64,000 nucleotides of DNA from Micavibrio sp. (lineage in GTDB: Bacteria > Pseudomonadota > Alphaproteobacteria > Micavibrionales > Micavibrionaceae). The translations under genes and the position numbers were made by a program. Where the stretch lies: assembly GCA_030824965.1 (NCBI GenBank), contig JAPJQV010000001.1, forward strand, positions 372,001-436,000. The letters are read 5' to 3'. This document shows, piece after piece, positions 17,885-27,341 of the stretch. Numbering within the stretch: position 1 is the first letter of the stretch; each line of letters begins with the position of its first letter. The notes beneath the pieces were generated by a model, which did no database searches, was not told where the DNA came from, and worked only from the letters and a program-made list of their open reading frames with translations.

Positions 17885-18541
17885 TTACAAAATAGATTGT
17901 CCGGTTTTTTTCCAGTCATCGACAAAGGCGGCAAGGCCTTTATCCGTCAGGGGATGATTATATAGCTGGCGAATGACCGATGGCGGGCAGGTAGCAACGT
18001 GGGCGCCTATGCGCGCGCTCTCCGTAATATGGATCGGGTTGCGGATTGAGGCCACCAGAACCTGAGTATTGAAGTCCTCGTAGTTATCATAGATATCGAC
18101 AATTTCTGAAATCAGTTCCAGACCGCTTTGGCCGATGTCATCAAGACGTCCGACGAAAGGTGAAACATAAGTTGCGCCGGCTTTCGCGGCAAGGATGGCT
18201 TGCGCGGCGGAAAAGCAAAGCGTGACATTGACCATCGTGCCGTTGTCGGAAAGATGTTTGCACACTTTTAATCCGGCAGGGGTCAGCGGAACCTTTACGC
18301 AAATATTGGATGCAAGCTTGGCGATTTTCTCGCCTTCTTTCATCATGGTTTCATAATCGGTTGAAGCAACTTCAGCGGAAACCGGGCCTTTGACGATTTT
18401 GCAGATTTCCTCGACAAGAGGCAGGAAAGGCTTTCCGGCTTTGGCGATCAGGCTTGGATTGGTTGTAACGCCGTCCAGAAGGCCTGTGGCTTCAAGATCT
18501 TTAATGTCATCGATATCGGCTGTATCAACAAAGAATTTCAT
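17885..18541 (-). CDS. tal: Transaldolase, small (fructose-6-phosphate aldolase-like) type
   Basis: A 218-residue class I aldolase of the short transaldolase family (TalC / FSA-like), for interconversion of sugar phosphates in the non-oxidative pentose phosphate pathway. Motifs are FVDTADI at the first strand with the catalytic Asp, GVTTNPSL, the Schiff-base lysine K83 in NICVKVPLT, and SPFVGRLDDIG for phosphate binding. Many members of this size act as genuine transaldolases; I cannot separate that from F6P aldolase here. A GGAG box sits upstream of the start. It is divergent from priA. Confidence 0.9.
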   Translation of the reverse strand: MKFFVDTADIDDIKDLEATGLLDGVTTNPSLIAKAGKPFLPLVEEICKIVKGPVSAEVASTDYETMMKEGEKIAKLASNICVKVPLTPAGLKVCKHLSDNGTMVNVTLCFSAAQAILAAKAGATYVSPFVGRLDDIGQSGLELISEIVDIYDNYEDFNTQVLVASIRNPIHITESARIGAHVATCPPSVIRQLYNHPLTDKGLAAFVDDWKKTGQSIL

Positions 18542-18615
18542 ATTTATATGCTCCGCGCATGGACAAAGGTTTTAATTTCGGGGCATCATGCAATCTTAAG
18601 AACCAGAAAGCAACC

Positions 18616-20772
18616 ATGAGTATAGCGCAAATTCTCGTCACCCAACCTATTGATAAGAATTACGATTATCTTATTCCTGAAAATATGGATATTGAGCCGG
18701 GCGATTACGTTTTGGTGCCGTTAGGTCCAAGGCAAGTAACGGGAGTTGTTTGGAGTGTGGGCGAAGCGGAAGCGCCATCTAAAAAGCTTAAATCTATCTT
18801 GAGTAAATATGATCTGTTGCCCATGACGGAAAAAACACGGGAATTCATCGATTGGGTAGCGCGATATAATATGATTGAACGCGGACATGTCCTGAAAATG
18901 GCCGTGCCGGTTAAGGAAGCGTTGGAAGAGGGAAAGGCGTTAGTTGCCTATATTCTGAATGATCCTAAATATAAAGGAAATGAAAAACAAAATCGCGTTA
19001 CCGGTTTTCTAAAGAACAATAAACCGCAGAAACTCTCAGATATTACCGAGGCCGCCAATGTAACGCCTGCCATTGTCAAAACTCTGGAAAAAAACGGGAT
19101 ATTAAGAGCGGTTGAAATTCGCCCTCCATCGCCTTGCCGCAATCCCGATTTCGAGCATGGCCAAAAAGCGTTGACGGAAATCCAAAGTAACATTGCGGAT
19201 AGACTTATAAGCCGAATTCAGCAAGGCGGGTATAAAGGTTTTATGCTCGACGGCGTTACGGGATCGGGAAAAACAGAGACTTATTTTGAAGCAGTAGCGG
19301 AAGCACTAAAAGAAAAAAAGCAGGTCGTTATCCTGTTACCTGAAATCGCCTTGTCCAATGCTTTTATCGACCGTTTCAAAGACCGCTTCGGCTGCGCGCC
19401 GGCATTGTGGCATTCATCGCTGACGCCTGCGCAACGACGCAATACATGGCGAGGCATCGCATCGGGTGAAACGCACGTTATTGTCGGGGCACGGTCCGCT
19501 CTGTTCCTGCCTTATCCTGATTTAGGCCTGATCATCGTCGATGAAGAACATGATGGCGCTTTCAAGCAGGAAGAAAACGGTATCTATAACGCCCGCGATA
19601 TGGCGGTTGTCCGCGCTAATCTGGCGGGAATACCGATCATTCTTGTATCCGCAACACCTTCACTTGAGACGATGCAGAATGTCTGGGCGGGAAAATACAC
19701 GCATCTTGAAATTCCGTCCCGTTTTGGAAACGCCTCAAAGCCTGAAATCAAAGTCGTCGATTTGCGCGCCGATAAACCGGAGCGGCAGCATTTCATATCG
19801 CCGAGCTTGAAAGATGCAATCGCCCGCAATATCGAGAAGGGAGAACAGGCTCTCCTGTTCTTGAACAGGCGCGGTTATGCGCCGCTCACATTATGCCGGA
19901 CGTGCGGTTACCGCTTTGAGTGCCCGCGTTGTACGTCCTGGCTGGTGGAGCATAAGAAGCTCGGCAAGCTTCAATGCCATCACTGCGGATTTGATATGCG
20001 CGTGCCTGACGAATGTCCAAGCTGTCATGACGTCAATTCGCTCGCAGCCTGCGGTCCGGGTGTGGAACGTATCGCCGAAGAAATAAAAGAGTATTTCCCC
20101 GAGGCGCGAACGCTTATTCTTGCCAGCGACGTGACGGACACGCACGAGAAAATCACCGATGCATTAAAGTCCATTCACGATCACCGCGTCGATATTATTA
20201 TCGGTACGCAGATCATTGCCAAGGGACATCATTTTCCTCGTCTGACCTGTGTCGGTATTATCGACGCGGATTTAGGTTTGTCGGGTGGCGATTTAAGGGC
20301 AACGGAAAAATCTTTTCATTTATTGCATCAGGTAGCGGGAAGGGCAGGACGCGATAAATTAAAGGGTGAAGTGTATATCCAGACTTTCAATCCGGAGCAT
20401 CGCGTTATGCAGACCTTGGCTCAAGATGACCGTGACGGATTTTTGCAAGTCGAGGCGGAAGAGCGGGAAAGAGCGAATATGCCGCCGTTTACAAGGCTTG
20501 CTTCGCTTATATTTGCCGGAACCAATGAAGGGCAGGTAAAGACGATAGCCGAAGACGTCGTGCGTAAAGCCCCGCGCGTGGAAGGGATCGGGATTTTAGG
20601 CCCCGCGCAGGCCCAGATGTATCGTATTCGCGGGCGGTATCGTTACCGGGTTCTGATCAGGGCGGAAAAAAACCTGAATTTGCAGAAATACCTGTCAGAA
20701 TGGCTCGACCCGATCAAAGTGCCGTCGAATATCAAGCTGGCAGTCGATATTGATCCACAAAGCTTCCTGTGA
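18616..20772 (+). CDS. priA: Primosomal replication protein PriA (helicase)
   Basis: Superfamily 2 DNA helicase that restarts stalled forks. The 718-residue protein has the N-terminal 3'-end-binding domain (MSIAQILVTQPIDKNYDYL), Walker A GVTGSGKTET, the DEEH box, and the characteristic zinc-binding region with eight cysteines in four Cys-x2-Cys pairs (CRTCGYRFECPRC ... CHHC ... CPSC). An in-frame ATG at 18559 would add 19 residues with no similarity to PriA N-termini, so 18616 is preferred. Established synteny places priA just upstream of the ATP synthase F1 operon in alphaproteobacteria, as here. Confidence 0.95.
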   Translation: MSIAQILVTQPIDKNYDYLIPENMDIEPGDYVLVPLGPRQVTGVVWSVGEAEAPSKKLKSILSKYDLLPMTEKTREFIDWVARYNMIERGHVLKMAVPVKEALEEGKALVAYILNDPKYKGNEKQNRVTGFLKNNKPQKLSDITEAANVTPAIVKTLEKNGILRAVEIRPPSPCRNPDFEHGQKALTEIQSNIADRLISRIQQGGYKGFMLDGVTGSGKTETYFEAVAEALKEKKQVVILLPEIALSNAFIDRFKDRFGCAPALWHSSLTPAQRRNTWRGIASGETHVIVGARSALFLPYPDLGLIIVDEEHDGAFKQEENGIYNARDMAVVRANLAGIPIILVSATPSLETMQNVWAGKYTHLEIPSRFGNASKPEIKVVDLRADKPERQHFISPSLKDAIARNIEKGEQALLFLNRRGYAPLTLCRTCGYRFECPRCTSWLVEHKKLGKLQCHHCGFDMRVPDECPSCHDVNSLAACGPGVERIAEEIKEYFPEARTLILASDVTDTHEKITDALKSIHDHRVDIIIGTQIIAKGHHFPRLTCVGIIDADLGLSGGDLRATEKSFHLLHQVAGRAGRDKLKGEVYIQTFNPEHRVMQTLAQDDRDGFLQVEAEERERANMPPFTRLASLIFAGTNEGQVKTIAEDVVRKAPRVEGIGILGPAQAQMYRIRGRYRYRVLIRAEKNLNLQKYLSEWLDPIKVPSNIKLAVDIDPQSFL

Positions 20773-20787
20773 GATAGTTTCTTTCTC

Positions 20788-21582
20788 ATGCCTTCCAAAG
20801 TCTCTACGCTTAATTTGACAAGTTACGATCTCCTGAAATCATTCGCTTTGCTTTTGATGATCCTCGATCATGTAGGCTATTTTTTCTATCCTGAGAATGA
20901 GTGGTTTCGCGTAGTGGGTCGCGCCAGTATGCCAATCTGGTTATTTCTGGTTGGGTATGCAAAATCGCGCGACTTATCGAAGCCGCTTTGGATAGGAGCA
21001 GGGATATTAATTCTATCCAATTTTATATTTGGCGGCGGAATTTTTCCGCTTAATATTCTGGTGACGATCATATTTGTACGGTTACTATTGGACCGAACCG
21101 CATTGCTGACTTTCAGAAATTATGAAATGTGTCTCTATGGAGGCTTTGTGATAAGCAGTCTTGTGGTTGGCACCTATATTCTTTCCGAGTATGGCACGAT
21201 TGCTCTCTTATTCGCGATGTTCGGTTATCTTGCCCGAAATAAGGAGGCCGTAAATCTGTCAAATTCAATGCAGATGGCTTTTATAGCTTATACGGTTGCT
21301 TTTTATGCCTTGTCCCAAATAGTGATTTTTGGTTTCGAGAAAACGGCAGCCCAGGCCATGGTTGTCGGCATAGGAGCTGTTTCCCTGATGTTATATCATT
21401 TCAAGGCAGGGGAAGTGCCAGTCATACAAGAAAAACTGCCAGGATTTGTTATATCGGCATTACAATTCGGGGGCAGGTATACGATGGAGATTTATGTCAT
21501 CCATCTGATTCTCTTCAAATTAGTCGCCTGCATATATGGTTTTCAGCACTGGGCATGGTTCCAATGGGTTTGGTTCCGCTAA
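20788..21582 (+). CDS. TraX-like integral membrane protein
   Basis: A 264-residue polytopic membrane protein with about eight hydrophobic segments. The N-terminal SYDLLKSFALLLMILDHVGY followed by VVGRASMPIWLFLVGY matches the TraX family, whose founding member N-acetylates F pilin; chromosomal members are of unknown substrate and look like acyltransferase-3 relatives. The conserved LDH and GR residues are present. It lies 15 bases after priA and 125 bases before atpH. A link to envelope modification is inference only. Confidence 0.78.
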   Translation: MPSKVSTLNLTSYDLLKSFALLLMILDHVGYFFYPENEWFRVVGRASMPIWLFLVGYAKSRDLSKPLWIGAGILILSNFIFGGGIFPLNILVTIIFVRLLLDRTALLTFRNYEMCLYGGFVISSLVVGTYILSEYGTIALLFAMFGYLARNKEAVNLSNSMQMAFIAYTVAFYALSQIVIFGFEKTAAQAMVVGIGAVSLMLYHFKAGEVPVIQEKLPGFVISALQFGGRYTMEIYVIHLILFKLVACIYGFQHWAWFQWVWFR

Positions 21583-21707
21583 CTCGTTGTTATCTTGTCA
21601 AAAACCCTCGTTTTTTAGAGTCATAAGGCTTGCGTATCAGCAAGTCGTATGCTAAATCGTGCGGCATCCAATAAGGGGTTAATATATTTGAACGAAAGGA
21701 CAACGAC

Positions 21708-22295
21708 GTGGCCCAATCCTCGTCTGCTGCCCACCAGATTGCCAGCCGTTACGCCGCGGCCTTTATTGACACCGCGCAAGCCGCGAATTCGCTCGATTCC
21801 ATAGAAAAAGATATGATTGATCTGGTTGCGATGTTGAATGCGTCCAATGATCTGCAAAAACTGGTGACATCTCCGGCTTATTCAATCGATCAGCAAATCC
21901 AGGCGATTGGCGCCATTGCCAACGCATCATCATTCAATTCGCTGACGCAGAATTTTTTGCAGGTTCTGGCTCATAATCGCCGCTTGAATGTACTGGCAAA
22001 TATCATAGCCGCGTTCCAAGAGGCAATGTCATCGCGCCGTGGAGAAGTGAAAGCCAAGGTGGAAACTGCAATTCCTTTGACAGAAAATCAGCAACAGGAA
22101 CTCAAGGCTGAATTGAAAAAATCACTCGGCCGCGACGTCGTGCTGGATCTGAAAGTCGACAAATCGTTACTGGGCGGAATGGTTGTTACCGTCGGATCAA
22201 AGCAAATTGACGATTCCGTCAAAACGAAACTCAGCGCCTTGAAAAAAGCGCTTACATCAAATCAAAATGTTCAAAACTTAAAAGAGGTCGGTTAA
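21708..22295 (+). CDS. atpH: ATP synthase F1 subunit delta
   Basis: Peripheral-stalk subunit that fixes the alpha3beta3 head to F0. The 195-residue protein has the N-terminal six-helix domain (ASRYAAAFIDTA) and the C-terminal region (LLGGMVVTVGSKQIDDSVKTKL) typical of OSCP/delta. The start is a GTG at 21708 with AAAGGA eight bases upstream. It opens the five-gene F1 operon; F0 genes are not in the window, the usual split arrangement in alphaproteobacteria. A small stem-loop (CTTGC / GCAAG, 21629-21644) lies in its leader. Confidence 0.94.
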   Translation: MAQSSSAAHQIASRYAAAFIDTAQAANSLDSIEKDMIDLVAMLNASNDLQKLVTSPAYSIDQQIQAIGAIANASSFNSLTQNFLQVLAHNRRLNVLANIIAAFQEAMSSRRGEVKAKVETAIPLTENQQQELKAELKKSLGRDVVLDLKVDKSLLGGMVVTVGSKQIDDSVKTKLSALKKALTSNQNVQNLKEVG

Positions 22296-22297
22296 TC

Positions 22298-23842
22298 ATG
22301 GAAATTCGCGCAGCAGAAATTTCTGAAATTTTAAAGAAGCAAATTGCGGATTTCGGTTCGACTGCGTCTGTCGCAGAAGTCGGCCAGGTTTTGTCCGTCG
22401 GAGACGGAGTCGCCCGTATTTACGGTCTCGATCAATGCCGCGCAGGTGAGATGGTTGAATTCCCGGGCGGCATCAAAGGGATGGCGCTTAACCTCGAAGC
22501 CGATAATGTCGGTGTCGTTATTTTCGGTTCCGACCGCGACATCAAAGAGGGCGATATCGTCAAGCGCACAGGTGAAATCGTTCAGGTTCCTGTAGGTAAA
22601 GAACTTCTGGGCCGCGTTGTCGACGCGCTTGGTAATCCAATCGACGGCAAAGGTCCGATCAAGGCAACTCAATACAGCCGCGTTGAAGTAAAAGCGCCGG
22701 GTATTATTCCACGTAAATCGGTTCATGAGCCGATGCAATCCGGTCTTAAGGCTGTCGATGCGCTGGTGCCGGTCGGCCGCGGCCAACGTGAATTGATCAT
22801 TGGCGACCGTCAGACAGGTAAATCTGCTGTAGCGCTCGATGCGATCATTAATCAAAAAACGATTAACGCCTCCGGCAGCGAAAAAGAAAAGCTGTATTGT
22901 GTTTATGTCGCCATCGGTCAGAAGCGCTCGACCGTTGTCAAGCTGGTTAAAGAGCTTGAGGAAGCGGGCGCCCTTGAATACTCGATCATCGTTGCCGCCA
23001 CCGCATCTGAATCCGCGCCGATGCAGTTCCTTGCACCTTATACAGGTTGCGCGATGGGTGAATATTTCCGCGATAACGGCATGCATGCACTGATCGTTTA
23101 TGACGATTTGTCAAAGCAGGCTGTCGCTTACCGCCAGATGTCTTTGCTTCTTCGTCGCCCGCCGGGCCGCGAAGCTTACCCGGGTGACGTTTTCTATATT
23201 CACTCCCGTCTTCTGGAACGCGCAGCGAAACTCAACGACGAGCAAGGCGCAGGTTCTTTGACGGCATTGCCTATCATTGAAACGCAAGGCGGCGACGTGT
23301 CCGCTTATATTCCAACGAACGTGATTTCGATTACGGATGGCCAGATATTCCTTGAGACAGGCTTGTTCTATAAAGGTATTCGTCCGGCGATTAACGTCGG
23401 TCTTTCCGTTTCCCGTGTCGGATCCGCAGCGCAGATCAAGGCGATGAAACAGGTTGCCGGTACGATCAAGCTCGAACTTGCGCAATACCGTGAAATGGAA
23501 GCTTTCGCCCAGTTCGCCTCTGATCTCGATGCTTCGACTCAAAAGCTGTTGGCCCGTGGTGCGCGTCTGACACAATTATTGAAGCAGCCGCAATATTCGC
23601 CGCTCGCAATTGAAGAGCAGGTGGCCGTGATTTATGCGGGTACAAACGGATATCTGGATGGCGTTGCCGTTAACAAAGTCAGCGATTACGAAACGCAGTT
23701 GCTCGCATCGATCCGCTCGCAAGGCAAAAACATTCTGGAAGCCATTCGTACGAAAAAAGCTTTGGACGATGAGATCAAGAAAGAACTCAATACCTTCCTT
23801 GAGCGTTTTACGTCTTCTTATAATGGGAAAGTCGCTGCTTAA
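22298..23842 (+). CDS. atpA: ATP synthase F1 subunit alpha
   Basis: Non-catalytic nucleotide-binding subunit of F1, 514 residues, standard length. Beta-barrel domain at about 27-95, Walker A GDRQTGKSAV at 169-178, the SALPIIETQ-equivalent TALPIIETQ segment, and the alpha signature PAINVGLSVSRVGS. It starts two bases after atpH ends and overlaps atpG by one base (TAATG), showing tight coupling. Confidence 0.98.
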   Translation: MEIRAAEISEILKKQIADFGSTASVAEVGQVLSVGDGVARIYGLDQCRAGEMVEFPGGIKGMALNLEADNVGVVIFGSDRDIKEGDIVKRTGEIVQVPVGKELLGRVVDALGNPIDGKGPIKATQYSRVEVKAPGIIPRKSVHEPMQSGLKAVDALVPVGRGQRELIIGDRQTGKSAVALDAIINQKTINASGSEKEKLYCVYVAIGQKRSTVVKLVKELEEAGALEYSIIVAATASESAPMQFLAPYTGCAMGEYFRDNGMHALIVYDDLSKQAVAYRQMSLLLRRPPGREAYPGDVFYIHSRLLERAAKLNDEQGAGSLTALPIIETQGGDVSAYIPTNVISITDGQIFLETGLFYKGIRPAINVGLSVSRVGSAAQIKAMKQVAGTIKLELAQYREMEAFAQFASDLDASTQKLLARGARLTQLLKQPQYSPLAIEEQVAVIYAGTNGYLDGVAVNKVSDYETQLLASIRSQGKNILEAIRTKKALDDEIKKELNTFLERFTSSYNGKVAA

Positions 23843-24750
23843 TGCCGAGCTTACGCCAATATCGGGATCGCATAGCCTCCGTTAAATCGACGCGTAAAAT
23901 TACGTCGGCGATGAAGATGGTGGCGGCGTCCAAGCTGAAGAGGGCGCAGGAATATGCGCAGGCCTCCCAGCCTTATGCGCAGGCCATGGCGGAAATGCTT
24001 TCTCGCGTGGCGGCGAACGTAACAGGTTCGACCGGGCCGAAACTTCTGGTTGGTACAGGTCAGGATCAAAAACATCTTCTGATCGTCATGACGTCCGATC
24101 GCGGTCTGGCAGGTGGTTTCAATTCCAATTTGATCCGTTTCGCCCGTGTCGAAGCCCGTCGCTTGTTGGCTGAAGGCAAGCAGGTCAAAATCGTCACGAT
24201 AGGCCGCAAGGCTCGCGATTCCATGAAGCGCGATCTGTCTGAAAATATCCTTGAAAGCATTATCGGTCTGGGCGGCAAGAAACGCCTCGGTTTTGCCGAA
24301 GCGCGCGTGATTTCCGATATTATCATGCGTGAATTTAACGCGGAAAATTTTGACGTTTGTTCGCTGATCTATAACCAGTTCGTCAATGTCATGGTACAAA
24401 AACCGACGGCACAGCAATTGATCCCGTTTTCCATTCCGACGCCTGCTGTTGCGAACCAGAATGCAACTGCTGCCGAAGCGCCGAAGGGCCCGATTTCCCC
24501 TTACAGTTTCGAGCCATCAGAAGAAGAAATTCTGGAACAGTTATTGCCGAAGAATATCTCGATCCAGATCTTCCGCGCATTGCTGGACAGTTCTGCGGGT
24601 GAGCATGCCGCACGAATGACAGCGATGGATTCTGCGACACGCAACGCAGGCGACATGATCAAGCGGTTGAGCCTCGAATATAACCGCGCCCGTCAGGCGG
24701 CGATTACCAAAGAACTCATTGAAATTATCTCAGGCGCGGAAGCGGTCTGA
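23842..24750 (+). CDS. atpG: ATP synthase F1 subunit gamma
   Basis: Central rotary shaft of F1. The 302-residue protein has the N-terminal coiled-coil helix (RIASVKSTRKITSAMKMVAA), the Rossmann-like middle with TSDRGLAGGFN, and the C-terminal helix with MTAMDSATRNAGDMI. A short alanine- and proline-containing insertion at about 195-215 is the only unusual stretch. The ATG overlaps the atpA stop by one base. Confidence 0.97.
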   Translation: MPSLRQYRDRIASVKSTRKITSAMKMVAASKLKRAQEYAQASQPYAQAMAEMLSRVAANVTGSTGPKLLVGTGQDQKHLLIVMTSDRGLAGGFNSNLIRFARVEARRLLAEGKQVKIVTIGRKARDSMKRDLSENILESIIGLGGKKRLGFAEARVISDIIMREFNAENFDVCSLIYNQFVNVMVQKPTAQQLIPFSIPTPAVANQNATAAEAPKGPISPYSFEPSEEEILEQLLPKNISIQIFRALLDSSAGEHAARMTAMDSATRNAGDMIKRLSLEYNRARQAAITKELIEIISGAEAV

Positions 24751-24776
24751 TAAAAGTTAAAAAAGGAAAGTAAGAA

Positions 24777-26192
24777 ATGGCACAAGGCAAAATTGTACAG
24801 GTACTCGGCGCGGTTCTCGATATCCAGTTCCCGGAAGGCGAAGCTCCGGCAATTATGAACGCATTGACGACAACCAATGAAGGCAAGGAACTCGTTCTGG
24901 AAGTTGCACAGCACTTGGGCGAAGGCGTCGTCCGTTGTATCGCGATGGATTCGACAGACGGTCTGGTACGCGGTGAAGTCGTCAATGATACTGGCGCTCC
25001 AATTACCGTTCCAGTCGGTCCTGAAGTTTTAGGCCGTATCCTTGACGTTATCGGCCAGCCGATCGACGAACGTGGCGCAGTCACGACGAAGAAATCCTAT
25101 CCAATTCACCGTGAAGCGCCTGAATTTACGGAGCAGGCGACCGAAACAGAGCAGCTTGTAACAGGTATTAAAGTTGTCGACCTGATGTGCCCATACGCAA
25201 AAGGTGGTAAGATCGGTCTCTTCGGCGGTGCCGGTGTTGGTAAAACAGTTACCATTCAGGAACTTATCAACAACATCGCCAAAGGTCACGGTGGTGTTTC
25301 CGTTTTTGCGGGCGTTGGAGAGCGTACACGTGAAGGGAATGACCTTTACCATGAAATGATGGAAGCAGGCGTTATCAAGACTGACGGCGAGTCCAAAGTT
25401 GCTCTTGTTTATGGTCAAATGAACGAACCTCCGGGTGCGCGTGCGCGTGTTGCTCTGACAGGTTTGACAATGGCGGAATATTTCCGTGATGAAGAAGGTC
25501 AGGATGTTCTGTTCTTCATGGACAACGTTTTCCGCTTTACACAGGCTGGTGCCGAAGTGTCCGCTCTTCTCGGTCGTATCCCATCTGCGGTTGGTTACCA
25601 GCCGACATTGGCGACGGATATGGGTGCGCTTCAGGAACGTATTACTTCTACGAATAAAGGCTCGATTACATCCGTTCAGGCCGTCTACGTTCCAGCCGAT
25701 GACTTGACTGACCCGGCGCCTGCGACAACATTCGCTCACTTGGATGCAACGACTGTTCTGTCCCGTCAGATTGCGGAACTCGGAATTTATCCTGCCGTTG
25801 ATCCACTAGATTCGACATCACGTATTCTTGACCCGCGTATCGTCGGTGAAGCCCATTACAAATGCGCAACAGACGTTCAAAAAACGCTGCAACAATATAA
25901 AGCGCTTCAGGATATCATTGCTATTCTGGGTATGGATGAGCTTTCCGAAGAAGACAAACTGGTCGTTGCGCGTGCGCGTAAGATCCAGCGCTTCCTGTCA
26001 CAGCCGTTCCACGTTGCCGAGATCTTTACAGGCACACCGGGCGTATTCGTCTCAATTGAAGATACGATCAAGGGCTTCCAGATGATTGTCGACGGTAAAC
26101 TCGACCACTTGCCTGAATCCGCTTTCTATATGGTCGGCACGATCGAGCAGGCGATTGAAAAAGGCAAGAAAATGGCGGCTGAGGCGGCTTAA
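24777..26192 (+). CDS. atpD: ATP synthase F1 subunit beta
   Basis: Catalytic subunit, 471 residues. Walker A GGAGVGKT at 150-157 with the catalytic Lys, the GERTREGNDLY segment with catalytic Glu, the DELSEED loop (LGMDELSEED) that couples to gamma, and the beta signature PAVDPLDSTS. AAGGAAAGTAAG lies before the ATG. It overlaps atpC by one base. Confidence 0.98.
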   Translation: MAQGKIVQVLGAVLDIQFPEGEAPAIMNALTTTNEGKELVLEVAQHLGEGVVRCIAMDSTDGLVRGEVVNDTGAPITVPVGPEVLGRILDVIGQPIDERGAVTTKKSYPIHREAPEFTEQATETEQLVTGIKVVDLMCPYAKGGKIGLFGGAGVGKTVTIQELINNIAKGHGGVSVFAGVGERTREGNDLYHEMMEAGVIKTDGESKVALVYGQMNEPPGARARVALTGLTMAEYFRDEEGQDVLFFMDNVFRFTQAGAEVSALLGRIPSAVGYQPTLATDMGALQERITSTNKGSITSVQAVYVPADDLTDPAPATTFAHLDATTVLSRQIAELGIYPAVDPLDSTSRILDPRIVGEAHYKCATDVQKTLQQYKALQDIIAILGMDELSEEDKLVVARARKIQRFLSQPFHVAEIFTGTPGVFVSIEDTIKGFQMIVDGKLDHLPESAFYMVGTIEQAIEKGKKMAAEAA

Positions 26193-26599
26193 TGACAACT
26201 CAATTCAATTTTGAACTCGTATCGCCTGAAGAAAAGCTGATTTCCGAACCGGCTTTTCAGGTAACGATTCCGGGACAGGAAGGCGATGTAGGCGTTCGTG
26301 CAGGTCACATGTCGCTCGTCATCTCAATGCGTCCGGGCGTTGTCACCATTCAGCGTGAAGAAAATTCAGTTGCGGAGAAAATCTTTATCGCTGGTGGTTT
26401 TGCCGATATAGGGCAGGACCATGTAACGGTTTTGGCTGAAGAAGCAATTCCGGTTGCCAATTTAAGCCGGGAAAAGCTTGAAGCTGAATTGCGCGATCTC
26501 GAAGACGATACTAAAATGGCGGATAACGATGCCGATCTTGCAAAAATCGAAAACAAGAAGGCGCTCGTTGGCATTATGCTCTTGGCAATTGCAGCTTAA
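26192..26599 (+). CDS. atpC: ATP synthase F1 subunit epsilon
   Basis: A 135-residue epsilon subunit: N-terminal beta-sandwich (FELVSPEEKLISEPAFQVTIPG, GVRAGHMSLV) and a C-terminal two-helix part (AEALRDLEDD-like). Inhibitory and coupling role in F1. Its end overlaps the convergent pabC by 26 bases, and an 11-bp perfect hairpin 37 bases after the stop, inside pabC, could mark the 3' end of the atp transcript. Confidence 0.95.
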   Translation: MTTQFNFELVSPEEKLISEPAFQVTIPGQEGDVGVRAGHMSLVISMRPGVVTIQREENSVAEKIFIAGGFADIGQDHVTVLAEEAIPVANLSREKLEAELRDLEDDTKMADNDADLAKIENKKALVGIMLLAIAA

Positions 26600-27341
26600 G
26601 CTGGCGAATTCCAATCACTGAATTAGATTTCCAGATTTGAGCGGCTCCTTTGAGCCGCTCAACTGTTATATGCTCCTCGCGAGCGCGATGCTCGGCGATC
26701 AGCTTCATTCGGGTAATACCGGGCAAGGCACCATCCGTTACAGGCGGCGTAATCCAAGTGTTATTTTCGACGATGAAAATATTTCCCGTTGTCGTACAGA
26801 CAACATGATCTTCCGTATTTAATAAAATCGCTTCTTCCGCGCCGTAATCCTGCGCTTCCAATAATGCCAGCATATTATCGCCGTAATTAAGCGATTTAAT
26901 GCGTGAAAGCGGTGAATGCTCGTTCCGTCGCGTCGTCGCGGCGATAATAGCCTGAAGCGGCGTATCATCAAGCGGCGGCGCAGGCATTAGGCGCATGACA
27001 AGGGTGGGGTGCGCCTCTTTCGGCGGAATAAGGCCGCGCAAGGACTGCCCGCGTGTGAGTTGACTACGCACGACCCATCGGCCGCCGGAGATCGAATTAC
27101 GTGCCAGCAGCATGGTTGAAATCGTATGAAAATCGGTAAGTGTCTTATCAAGCGGAATGCCAAAGATAATGGCATCGTTTAACAAGCGCTCAAAATGCAA
27201 ATCGGCATCCAGTAAAACGCCTTCTGTTGTTACTTGCGTATCGAATACGCCATCGCCCAAGGTAAAACCCCGGTCATTGATCGAAACCGAAATTTTTTCT
27301 TCTTCGATAAATTGATCATGGAAGAAACAGAATATACTCAA
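26574..27341 (-). CDS. pabC: Aminotransferase class IV; probable aminodeoxychorismate lyase
   Basis: A 255-residue PLP fold-type IV enzyme. The first block ISINDRGFTLGDGVFDT is typical of the family, the PLP lysine is in SRIKSLNYGDNMLA, and EAILLNTEDHVVCTTTGNIFIV carries the phosphate-cup region. By itself it could be a branched-chain aminotransferase or D-amino-acid aminotransferase. Its four-base overlap with pabA and the adjacent pabB make 4-amino-4-deoxychorismate lyase (pyruvate release to 4-aminobenzoate) the best call. Confidence 0.85.
   Translation of the reverse strand: MSIFCFFHDQFIEEEKISVSINDRGFTLGDGVFDTQVTTEGVLLDADLHFERLLNDAIIFGIPLDKTLTDFHTISTMLLARNSISGGRWVVRSQLTRGQSLRGLIPPKEAHPTLVMRLMPAPPLDDTPLQAIIAATTRRNEHSPLSRIKSLNYGDNMLALLEAQDYGAEEAILLNTEDHVVCTTTGNIFIVENNTWITPPVTDGALPGITRMKLIAEHRAREEHITVERLKGAAQIWKSNSVIGIRQLKLQLPRA
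26637..26662. other. Perfect 11-bp hairpin downstream of atpC, within pabC
   Basis: TTGAGCGGCTC and GAGCCGCTCAA form an 11-bp perfect stem around a CTTT loop. It lacks a T tract on the plus strand, so it is not a canonical terminator; it may protect or end the atp transcript. It lies inside the pabC reading frame. Confidence 0.6.

Noticed and set aside
22331..23086. A 251-codon minus-strand frame
   Set aside because: Antisense to atpA, which is unmistakable.
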